From Peptococcaceae bacterium (GTDB lineage Bacteria > Bacillota > Dehalobacteriia > UBA4068 > UBA4997), in NCBI GenBank assembly GCA_019421315.1, contig JAHZFN010000268.1, positions 1-6,541 on the forward strand: a DNA stretch of 6,541 nt, read 5' to 3'. The first letter of the stretch is position 1, and every line of letters starts with the position of its first letter. The notes beneath the pieces were generated by a model. The model had not been told where the DNA came from and ran no database searches. It saw only the letters and a program-made list of their open reading frames with translations. The position numbers and the translations under genes were made by a program. Below, one piece after another: positions 1 to 4,361 of this stretch.

Positions 1-82
1 TCACATAGCCGATAAACCGTGATTTTTTTTCTATATATTCGGCTTGGTTCGCCGCCTTAACCGTCAAAAAACGTTTTGTCAT
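1..82 (-). CDS. yigZ: YigZ/IMPACT family protein, N-terminal fragment
   Basis: The gene runs off the left edge; only the first 27 codons are present. The translation begins MTKRFLTVKAA and continues to a KKSRFIGYV segment at residues 19-27. A TVK stretch near the start followed by E-x-I-x-KKSRFI is the typical opening of the YigZ/YvyE (IMPACT) family, usually about 200-215 residues. Family knowledge: these proteins have an RNase-PH-like fold, and the eukaryotic homologue IMPACT acts in translational control; the bacterial role is not settled. The ATG at 82-80 is chosen because GAGG lies 8 nt upstream (94-91). The gene follows trmL by 65 nt on the same strand. No T-tract terminator separates them, only a small hairpin at 121-145, so co-transcription is likely. 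The call rests on a short fragment. Confidence 0.75.
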   Translation of the reverse strand, partial: MTKRFLTVKAANQAEYIEKKSRFIGYV

Positions 83-90
83 ATAAATTT

Positions 91-94
91 CCTC
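91..94 (-). promoter_or_regulatory. Ribosome binding site of yigZ-like gene
   Basis: GAGG on the minus strand, 8 nt before the ATG at 82. It is the only Shine-Dalgarno-like sequence near the start and fixes the start codon. Confidence 0.7.
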
Positions 95-147
95 AGTACT
101 ATAATTTTTTATACTTTGCCGTCGGGCAGTCTGCCATGCTCCGACCG

Positions 148-711
148 TTATTCCAAATCGAAAAAATCGTTCTGCCGCAACGCCTCATATAAAATAACAG
201 CGACGGCATTGGAAAGATTTAAAGAGCGAAAATCTTTGCCCATGGGAATTTTAATTCTGTTTTTTGGGTGTTCCGCATGGATATAATCGGGCAGACCCGC
301 AGTTTCCTTGCCGAAAACCAAATAATCATTGGGGCGAAAGCTCATATTGGTATAGGCCACACTGCCCTTGGTTGTGGCAAGGTATATATTGGCGTTTGGA
401 TTTTTTTCTTTAAAATCCTGCCAATTTTTGTAAACGTGCAAATCCAGCTTGTCCCAATAGTCCAAACCTGCCCGCCGCACCGCCTTTTCGCTTATATCAA
501 AACCCAAAGGCTCAATCAAATGCAAAGCCGCACCCGTTATGGCACAGGTTCGGGAAATGTTGCCAGTGTTGGCGGGAATTTCCGGTTCAAAAAGCACAAT
601 GTTCATTTTTGAGGATCTAATCTCCGTATTGATATGGGGATTATGCTTATATATTTTATTCTCTGTATTCTGTTTTTCTGTGTTCTGTTTTTCTGTGTTC
701 TGTTCGGTCAT
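148..711 (-). CDS. trmL: tRNA (cytidine/uridine-34 2'-O)-methyltransferase with N-terminal repeat extension
   Basis: SPOUT-family methyltransferase that, by homology to E. coli TrmL (YibK), adds a 2'-O-methyl group from SAM to the wobble base of the tRNA-Leu isoacceptors. The core begins at residue 36 (MNIVLFEPEIPANTGNISRT) and carries the three conserved blocks: PANTGN at 46-51, FGKETAGLP at 133-141, and IPMGKDFRSLNLSNAV at 155-170, the trefoil-knot SAM site. The core of 152 residues matches the usual length of about 150-160. This protein has 35 extra residues in front, including a TEKQN repeat. The start at 711 is preferred because GAGGTG lies 5 nt upstream; the internal ATG at 606 has only GGAG about 15 nt away. 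The shorter start cannot be excluded. A hairpin just after the stop (121-145) lacks a T-tract. Confidence 0.93.
   Translation of the reverse strand: MTEQNTEKQNTEKQNTENKIYKHNPHINTEIRSSKMNIVLFEPEIPANTGNISRTCAITGAALHLIEPLGFDISEKAVRRAGLDYWDKLDLHVYKNWQDFKEKNPNANIYLATTKGSVAYTNMSFRPNDYLVFGKETAGLPDYIHAEHPKNRIKIPMGKDFRSLNLSNAVAVILYEALRQNDFFDLE
662..704 (-). repeat. 15-bp in-frame tandem repeat in the 5' end of trmL
   Basis: A 15-bp unit occurs as 663-677, 678-692 and a partial third copy at 693-704. The only difference is at 667 (A, against G at 682 and 697). On the minus strand it encodes TEKQN, so copy-number change adds or removes five residues without shifting frame. It lies in the poorly conserved, hydrophilic extension before the methyltransferase core. 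Confidence 0.9.
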
Positions 712-716
712 TTTTG

Positions 717-722
717 CACCTC
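717..722 (-). promoter_or_regulatory. Ribosome binding site deciding the long trmL start
   Basis: GAGGTG on the minus strand, 5 nt before the ATG at 711. It is the same motif and spacing as in the BofC-like gene of this window (2087-2092), which supports translation of the repeat-bearing extension. Confidence 0.75.
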
Positions 723-825
723 ATATTTTTCTGCTGATCTTTATTAAAAAAACCTGTCGTTTTCCGTACCGTATGCACCACCTATTCGGCTTGCGCCGGA
801 CTTAGTACGAAAACCATGGAATATA

Positions 826-860
826 ATTAAACATCTACATTAAACACCTATCTGTTTAAT
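826..860. promoter_or_regulatory. Operator-like triple repeat at the trmL promoter
   Basis: ATTAAACA occurs at 826-833 and 839-846, and its perfect reverse complement TGTTTAAT at 853-860. The last two form an 8-6-8 inverted repeat that overlaps the -10 box and predicted start of the trmL promoter. The third copy is one helical turn further downstream. This arrangement is typical of a repressor operator. I do not recognise the regulator. Confidence 0.5.
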
Positions 861-887
861 TATGCCACAAAAAAGCTTTTTCCGCAA
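859..887 (-). promoter_or_regulatory. Probable sigma-70 promoter of trmL
   Basis: On the minus strand TTGCGG (887-882) and CATAAT (864-859) are separated by 17 bp. TGG directly before the -10 gives an extended -10 element. Transcription would start near 852, leaving a leader of about 140 nt before the start at 711. The leader contains a CGGC-GCAA-GCCG hairpin (787-798). Predicted by eye only. Confidence 0.45.
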
Positions 888-910
888 TCAATTATGCCGA
901 GATAATACCA

Positions 911-956
911 AAGAAAAAACAGGCCCGGAGCTTTAATCAAAACTCCAAACCTGTTT
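911..956 (-). terminator. Rho-independent terminator after the molbindin gene
   Basis: AAACAGG (917-923) pairs with CCTGTTT (950-956), and GGAG (927-930) with CTCC (943-946), separated by a 3x3 internal loop. Read on the minus strand, the stem is followed by TTTTTTC (916-910). It starts about 20 nt past the molbindin stop and separates that gene from trmL. Confidence 0.8.
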
Positions 957-977
957 CATTCTGCCGTTTACGCGGAA

Positions 978-1187
978 TTATTCAACTGCCAGCATTACTT
1001 GGGTTGCCTTAATAAGACCTGTTACTTTCATGCCTTCTTTAATGCCCATGTCCTCCAAAGCCGCCGTTGTAACCACGGCGCTCATCCGCAAACCACAGTC
1101 AAGCTTGTAGGTTACAACTGACATGATGTCTCCCTTTTTGATACAGCAAACTGTACCGGGAACTTGGTTTCTGGCGCTTACATTCAT
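978..1187 (-). CDS. mop: Molbindin (Mop), molybdate-binding protein
   Basis: A 69-residue single Mop/TOBE domain. The start MNVSARNQVPGTV and the end LIKATQVMLAVE are the two hallmark stretches of the fold: SARNQ-x-x-G-x-V at residues 4-12 and the K-A-T-x-V-M edge strand near 60-65. Known family members of about 68 residues (Clostridium pasteurianum Mop, Sporomusa ovata Mop) are cytoplasmic hexamers that bind molybdate or tungstate oxyanions for storage or buffering. The ATG at 1187 is chosen because AAAGGTGG ends 8 nt upstream; a GTG at 1199 would lie inside that ribosome binding site. Two cysteines (14, 15) are present. The gene appears monocistronic, with its own promoter and terminator. 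A molybdoenzyme gene lies at 4362 in the same window, a likely client pathway but not an operon partner. Confidence 0.9.
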   Translation of the reverse strand: MNVSARNQVPGTVCCIKKGDIMSVVTYKLDCGLRMSAVVTTAALEDMGIKEGMKVTGLIKATQVMLAVE

Positions 1188-1232
1188 TACGCAAACCACC
1201 TTTCATAAATTAAGCTTTTTCATTTATTTAAT

Positions 1233-1252
1233 CAGTATATTCTTTAATACTG
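1233..1252. promoter_or_regulatory. Inverted repeat over the molbindin -10 box
   Basis: CAGTAT (1233-1238) and ATACTG (1247-1252) form a perfect 6-8-6 inverted repeat that includes the whole -10 box. Its position would let a bound protein block transcription. A molybdate-responsive regulator would make sense for a molbindin gene, but the sequence is not a recognisable ModE site to me. Confidence 0.35.
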
Positions 1253-1261
1253 CTCAACCAA
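1234..1261 (-). promoter_or_regulatory. mop: Probable promoter of the molbindin gene
   Basis: On the minus strand TTGGTT (1261-1256) and TATACT (1239-1234) are 16 bp apart. Transcription would start near 1228, about 40 nt before the ATG. The -35 is weak (three or four matches); the -10 has five of six. Confidence 0.4.
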
Positions 1262-1346
1262 TATTATTTACAGCAAAAATTTTTATATTCGGCAACTTCT
1301 TATTAAATTTCATTTCAATTTTTCTAACCGCAATTTGCTTTGCCGC

Positions 1347-2081
1347 CTAAACAATTCCTGTGTAATAGCTGCCGTCTTCATAGCCGACATACTCGTCCAA
1401 AGAATCCAAGGTTGCCAAAAGCTCTTCTTCGCTGTCAAATTCCATACCGTCGCCCTGCAGTTCTCCCTGCATTTCCTCAGGTAAAACCGCAGTATCTATT
1501 GTCATCTCGTTCAACAAATCGCCGTCAGCGTTTTTCGGTCCCTGAAAAATGCCGATACCGTTTTCCGTTAAACGCAGGGTGCGTTTGCCGCTGTCGGCAT
1601 CACAAAAACCGCGAACCTTGCGGTAGATCTTCACCTTGTTGCTGCCCGTCTTGCTAACCTTCCAGCCCTCAGCCTCCAGCTGACTGAAAGTCTTGCCGAC
1701 AAAACGGCTGTCGCCGTGAAGCAAATCCGTTACGGTATGCCCACAGCCTTCGCACAAAAGCTCCCTCTCGACATAGGTTGCTTTGTATATTTCGTCTTCC
1801 GTTTTAACAACGTCAACAGCAACGCTTTCAGGCTCGTCCACTGTTTTACCGCCTGCCAAAACCGCAACCAGCAAAACCAAAACAATGCCGAAAACTCCCA
1901 TAAAGCTCCACCATTTCCAGCCTTTTTTGCGTTTTTCCGCCGCCGCTTCCTCAAAAATATCCGTGGAATTTATAATCGGTTCAAAAAAAGTATCGCCGTC
2001 CCTTTGGCTTTCCTCTGCGTCAATAACTTTATGGGGAACATCATGCTCCGCCGCTCTGTTATCACCCTTTTTCTCCTGCAT
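1347..2081 (-). CDS. Membrane-anchored protein with BofC-like C-terminal domain
   Basis: A 244-residue protein. Residues 1-55 are charged and hydrophilic. RKKGWKWW at 51-58 precedes one membrane helix (about 59-77), so the N-terminus should be cytoplasmic and residues 80-244 external. The outer part has CEGCGH at 110-115, a 'G-x-T-x-x-x-L-x-x-x-G-W-x-V' segment at 129-142, and an 'NGIGIFQGP...' then 'VLPEEMQGELQGDG...EEELLATLDSL' tail (174-228). This follows the pattern of the BofC C-terminal domain. In Bacillus, BofC inhibits the SpoIVB protease in the sigma-K checkpoint; no sporulation genes are seen here, so that role is not claimed. The ATG at 2081 is chosen because GAGGTG lies 5 nt upstream; longer starts at 2099 and 2117 lack such a site. 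C110, C113, H115 and C160 could bind a metal or form disulfides. Family call moderate. Confidence 0.6.
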   Translation of the reverse strand: MQEKKGDNRAAEHDVPHKVIDAEESQRDGDTFFEPIINSTDIFEEAAAEKRKKGWKWWSFMGVFGIVLVLLVAVLAGGKTVDEPESVAVDVVKTEDEIYKATYVERELLCEGCGHTVTDLLHGDSRFVGKTFSQLEAEGWKVSKTGSNKVKIYRKVRGFCDADSGKRTLRLTENGIGIFQGPKNADGDLLNEMTIDTAVLPEEMQGELQGDGMEFDSEEELLATLDSLDEYVGYEDGSYYTGIV

Positions 2082-2086
2082 AAAAT

Positions 2087-2092
2087 CACCTC
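2087..2092 (-). promoter_or_regulatory. Ribosome binding site deciding the start of the BofC-like gene
   Basis: GAGGTG on the minus strand, 5 nt before the ATG at 2081. It lies inside the longer open frame that begins at 2117, which argues against the longer version. Confidence 0.75.
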
Positions 2093-2226
2093 TGCCCATC
2101 AATGTAAAATTCGTCAATTATTCATTAATTATTTTTTCAGCCATAGCTTTATCGCATTCACTATTGTTACCGTTTTTCTTGATAATATGCATTTTTTGCC
2201 ATCATATTTTTTGCCGCCAAACAAAA

Positions 2227-2267
2227 AAAAAGCAAACCGACAGCTAATCGCCTCCGGTTTGCTTTTT
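2227..2267. terminator. Bidirectional rho-independent terminator
   Basis: AGCAAACCG (2231-2239) pairs perfectly with CGGTTTGCT (2255-2263), extended by four A-T pairs on the outside, around a 15-nt loop. Both strands have a T-rich run after the stem; the minus strand has about ten consecutive Ts. It ends transcripts from the DUF169 gene and insulates the BofC-like gene, whose promoter must lie between about 2120 and 2225. I could not pick a convincing -35/-10 pair there. Confidence 0.9.
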
Positions 2268-2319
2268 ATAAAATGTTTTTGTCTTATCTCTCCATTATCA
2301 TCTCTAATCTAATATTATT

Positions 2320-2379
2320 ATATATTATCTCTACTTTATTATAATATATTATTTAATTTCTTAAACTTTCTTAAACTTT
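2320..2379. repeat. AT-only inverted repeat and 10-bp tandem repeat after the DUF169 gene
   Basis: ATATATTAT (2320-2328) is the reverse complement of 2341-2349, giving a 9-bp A-T stem with a 12-nt loop. Next to it CTTAAACTTT occurs twice in tandem (2360-2369, 2370-2379), the second copy running into the DUF169 stop codon. The sequence around it is almost pure A/T, so chance is a real possibility. Confidence 0.4.
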
Positions 2380-3175
2380 AATCCTGCAAATTTTTTACAT
2401 AAGCGGCGATGGTTTTAACATAGTTTTCGCCCAAAACGACAGGTTCGCCCAGTTCATCGGCGGAATTTAATCCTGCCAGAATATCCGTTTTTCTTTGATC
2501 AGTTTCCACAGGCGTTAATGTTTTGATAACTCCTTCGGTAATATCATGAAACATATGGGCAGGCATACCGACCCCCAAATCGCCCTCGCCGCACTGTCCG
2601 AACAAGCGTGCTCCTCTGCAAAAGAGCGAAAAATTCATGTCGTTGTTATAAAGAGGCTTGGCAACCAAATCCGAACACATAGCCTGATTTCCCATGGAAA
2701 GCAGATTTTCGGCAGGTCCAAAGCTGTAAGTATACCCTTGGAAAATACGCATGGTCTGCATGGCGTTGGCAATAATGATAACACAGTCCGCCTGAGGCAT
2801 ATCCCGCAGAGGACCGATTTCCACGCCGCAGCACTGCTCGGCGGGATACCGCATAGCGTCAATAACCCGCTTGGCGACAGCGGCATTTTCATACAAACCA
2901 CAGGCAGCAAGAATTTCGCCTGATGTAATATGATCATCCGGCTTTTTCAATCCCAAGGCATAAACGGCGTTGACACAGCGAAAATCGGCGGCAGACGCCT
3001 TGAAATGCTTGCCCCGAACAGCTCGTCTTACCATATAGCAAAAATTAATTTGAGCTTTCAAGACAGGTAAATCCGCTTTCTGAAAATCCTCCTCGGTTTT
3101 AAACAGCCGAATACCAACCACGCCGTTTTTCAACAGCAGTGCCTTTTCCAAACGCCGAACATCATTCTTAAACAT
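2378..3175 (-). CDS. DUF169 family protein (COG2043)
   Basis: A 265-residue soluble protein with no signal peptide or membrane segment. It follows the DUF169 pattern: GVVGIRLF near residues 18-25, an INFCYMVRRAVRGK block at 43-56, FRC at 65-67 followed by ALGL at 73-76, an 'ADCVIIIANAMQTMRIFQGYTY' core at 129-150, and conserved cysteines. Cysteines are frequent: 46, 67, 92, 115, 116, 131, 167, 186 and 195. The family is common in anaerobic bacteria and archaea and has no established function; cysteine richness suggests metal or cofactor binding, but this is inference. The ATG at 3175 is chosen because AAGGAGAG ends 5 nt upstream; a start at 3217 has no such site. It is divergent from the aldehyde oxidoreductase gene and probably monocistronic, with a terminator at 2227-2267. 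Confidence 0.85.
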   Translation of the reverse strand: MFKNDVRRLEKALLLKNGVVGIRLFKTEEDFQKADLPVLKAQINFCYMVRRAVRGKHFKASAADFRCVNAVYALGLKKPDDHITSGEILAACGLYENAAVAKRVIDAMRYPAEQCCGVEIGPLRDMPQADCVIIIANAMQTMRIFQGYTYSFGPAENLLSMGNQAMCSDLVAKPLYNNDMNFSLFCRGARLFGQCGEGDLGVGMPAHMFHDITEGVIKTLTPVETDQRKTDILAGLNSADELGEPVVLGENYVKTIAAYVKNLQD

Positions 3176-3180
3176 CAAAT

Positions 3181-3188
3181 CTCTCCTT
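3181..3188 (-). promoter_or_regulatory. Ribosome binding site of the DUF169 gene
   Basis: AAGGAGAG on the minus strand, 5 nt before the ATG at 3175. It is a near-consensus site that excludes the longer start at 3217. Confidence 0.85.
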
Positions 3189-3307
3189 ATATATTCCTTA
3201 TATACAAAAAAACACAAAAAAAATCAAACTGCTTCCGTTTTTGTATTTTCCTGTCATGAAATCATTTTAACACTGAACCTGCAACTGATTCAATACCTTT
3301 CACTTAA

Positions 3308-3336
3308 ATTATAGCAACGAAAAATCAATAAAACAG
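3308..3336 (-). promoter_or_regulatory. Probable promoter of the DUF169 gene
   Basis: On the minus strand a consensus TATAAT (3313-3308) is preceded by TGC, giving an extended -10. The -35 at 17 bp is poor (CTGTTT, 3336-3331), as extended -10 promoters allow. Transcription would start near 3301, leaving a leader of about 125 nt. Confidence 0.5.
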
Positions 3337-3436
3337 TTATCCATAAATAAAATATATTAATCATACGAGATACATAAAATCAACTTATAGCACACATCAA
3401 ATCCATAAAATATCACATTTTAACCCATAGGATTTT

Positions 3437-3460
3437 TTTATATATAAAGCACTTTAAAGT
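3437..3460. promoter_or_regulatory. Two adjacent perfect palindromes upstream of a promoter
   Basis: TTTATATATAAA (3437-3448) and ACTTTAAAGT (3451-3460) are both perfect palindromes, ending 2 bp before the -35 box at 3463. The position suits an activator or an A/T-rich UP element. I do not recognise a named regulator site. Confidence 0.4.
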
Positions 3461-3462
3461 TA

Positions 3463-3491
3463 TTGACTTTGAATTTTCGTCATGTTATACT
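3463..3491 (+). promoter_or_regulatory. Strong sigma-70-type promoter in the intergenic region
   Basis: TTGACT (3463-3468) and TATACT (3486-3491), five of six matches each, with the ideal 17-bp spacing. This is the best promoter match in the window. Transcription would start near 3498. The next protein start on this strand is at 4362, about 860 nt away, but a terminator-like hairpin follows after only about 100 nt. A TTGTGA/TCACAA inverted repeat (3509-3537) sits in the first transcribed bases. Confidence 0.65.
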
Positions 3492-3497
3492 CAATGC

Positions 3498-3635
3498 ATA
3501 AATATATATTGTGAAATAATTGTTAAAACCATCACAAAATAAATAAGTAACAACACATACCTCTTGTCAACCCCGAATGCAAATCAAAATAAATGCAGAT
3601 ATCGGCAGCCAATGCCTGTTATCAGCAGTTTTTTT
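3498..3635 (+). ncRNA. Candidate small RNA or attenuated leader transcript
   Basis: Defined by the promoter at 3463-3491 and the hairpin with T-tract at 3594-3635; the transcript would be about 140 nt. It contains no open frame with a ribosome binding site: a 22-codon frame at 3577-3645 has none and overlaps the hairpin. CCGA (3573-3576) can pair with TCGG (3602-3605), and TGCA (3578-3581) with TGCA (3594-3597). That fold would consume the left arm of the terminator, so the two are mutually exclusive as in attenuators and riboswitches. I could not match it to a known RNA class, including the Moco riboswitch. Confidence 0.4.
3594..3635 (+). terminator. Terminator-like hairpin with T7 tract
   Basis: TGC (3594-3596) pairs with GCA (3625-3627), GATA (3598-3601) with TATC (3620-3623), and GGCA (3604-3607) with TGCC (3613-3616), around a 5-nt loop. 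There is one A-A mismatch and a small internal loop. One G later comes a run of seven Ts (3629-3635). It is interrupted, so it may be leaky or regulated rather than a full stop. Confidence 0.55.
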
Positions 3636-3647
3636 AATAAACTGAGT

Positions 3648-3676
3648 TTGTCAGGAAAAACAATATTCAGAATAAT
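3648..3676 (+). promoter_or_regulatory. Possible second promoter just after the hairpin
   Basis: TTGTCA (3648-3653) and AATAAT (3671-3676) are 17 bp apart, five of six matches each. In sequence this AT-rich, -10-like matches arise by chance, so support is limited. Confidence 0.3.
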
Positions 3677-3889
3677 CAATATAAGTATTATTTTTTTCAC
3701 CATTATATTTATCCCAATATGCCAAAATGATTTTTAAAACAAGATAATTAGGGGCTATCCTATTTACATTTTATGGACAAAGATTGTTATTTTCATAAAT
3801 AATAATTTATCCAACACAAGTCTTTTTGTGTAAATATGATAACATTACTCCACACCAACAACATTATTTCTTAATAATTGTTCGTTTTA

Positions 3890-3940
3890 TTATCAAAAAC
3901 CGATAATTTACTCCATATCCAATTGGTTTCGGTTTGATAA
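3890..3940. repeat. Imperfect 12-bp inverted repeat
   Basis: TTATCAAAaaCCGA (3890-3903, two bulged As in lower case) pairs over 12 bp with TCGGTTTGATAA (3929-3940) around a 25-nt loop. The right arm covers the -35 box of the possible promoter at 3934-3961. It could be an operator or an mRNA hairpin; no T-tract follows. Confidence 0.45.
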
Positions 3941-3961
3941 AGCAGAAGATTTATGCATAAT
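3934..3961 (+). promoter_or_regulatory. Possible promoter nearer the oxidoreductase gene
   Basis: TTGATA (3934-3939) and CATAAT (3956-3961) are 16 bp apart, five of six matches each. Starting near 3968, it would still give a leader of about 390 nt. No convincing promoter lies closer to 4362. A TTGACA at 4080-4085 has no matching -10 at a suitable distance. Confidence 0.35.
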
Positions 3962-4165
3962 ATCGATAATAAAGTGGAATATTTATTCATATAACAGACA
4001 TTTTCCAATACATCTTTACAAATATCAACAACAAAAAAACGAGGTTTAATATTTTTTTCAAAAAATAACCAAAACCGAATTGACACCAAACATCACAGTA
4101 CAAAACGGAATATCACTCAAATTATTCAAAATTATTTTCAAATAAATAATTAAACCTTGTAAATG

Positions 4166-4213
4166 TTTTTTTAATAATACACAACTAAATTTTTTTAATA
4201 ATACACAACTAAA
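4166..4213. repeat. Perfect 24-bp tandem duplication
   Basis: Positions 4166-4189 and 4190-4213 are identical over 24 bp. Each has seven Ts, then AATAATACACAACTAAA. A degenerate echo of the unit's end (ATAACACAACTAAAA) recurs at 4235-4250. It lies in the untranslated region, 150-195 bp before the oxidoreductase start. Confidence 0.9.
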
Positions 4214-4276
4214 AAAAATAACAAAACTAAAAAATATAACACAACTAAAAAAAATTTTATTTTGCTTGTTATTATT

Positions 4277-4302
4277 TTATTAATGAAATTTATTAATGAA
4301 AT
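4277..4302. repeat. Perfect 13-bp tandem duplication
   Basis: TTATTAATGAAAT occurs twice head to tail (4277-4289, 4290-4302), 60 bp before the oxidoreductase start codon. Each copy contains the palindrome ATTAAT. The spacing does not fit a -35/-10 pair. It may be a slippage product or a binding site array. Confidence 0.85.
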
Positions 4303-4347
4303 CAAAATTTAATTAAAAATAAAACAACATAACAAAAAAAAGAAATT

Positions 4348-4354
4348 GAGGAGG
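4348..4354 (+). promoter_or_regulatory. Ribosome binding site of the oxidoreductase gene
   Basis: GAGGAGG, 7 nt before the ATG at 4362, set in an A-rich and probably unstructured stretch. It is close to the ideal anti-Shine-Dalgarno complement and suggests efficient translation. Confidence 0.9.
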
Positions 4355-4361
4355 AAAAAAA

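Larger units (their letters stand above)
3176..4361. other. Very AT-rich divergent intergenic region, no protein gene seen
   Basis: Nearly 1.2 kb between the DUF169 gene and the oxidoreductase gene. It is strikingly poor in G and C, with long A and T runs. I found no open frame with a ribosome binding site and recognisable protein. The 72-codon minus frame at 3871-4089 starts at TTG without a Shine-Dalgarno and looks random. It contains promoter-like sequences on both strands, a hairpin with a T-tract, an inverted repeat and two perfect tandem duplications, described separately. Confidence 0.8.

Noticed and set aside
121..145. GTCGG/CCGAC hairpin after the trmL stop as a terminator
   Set aside because: On the minus strand the stem is followed by an A-rich sequence, not a T-tract, so termination is not supported.
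268..805. Plus-strand frames across trmL (268-612 and 539-805)
   Set aside because: They overlap the well-supported trmL gene on the other strand and show no recognisable protein.
1716..2312. 198-codon plus-strand frame across the BofC-like gene
   Set aside because: Antisense to a gene with a clear ribosome binding site and domain pattern; it also reads straight through the bidirectional terminator.
3498..3640. Moco riboswitch ahead of a molybdoenzyme gene
   Set aside because: The conserved core of that class is not visible, and the GC-poor sequence with a single hairpin does not fit its multi-stem fold.
3577..3645. 22-codon frame in the candidate RNA
   Set aside because: No ribosome binding site upstream, and it runs through the terminator-like hairpin.
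3749..3760. GGGGCTATCC stretch resembling an insertion-sequence end
   Set aside because: I found no matching inverted copy elsewhere in the window, no target duplication and no transposase remnant.
3871..4089. 72-codon minus-strand frame in the spacer
   Set aside because: Starts with TTG, has no Shine-Dalgarno, and the translation looks like random AT-rich sequence (many Asn, Tyr, Ile, Leu).
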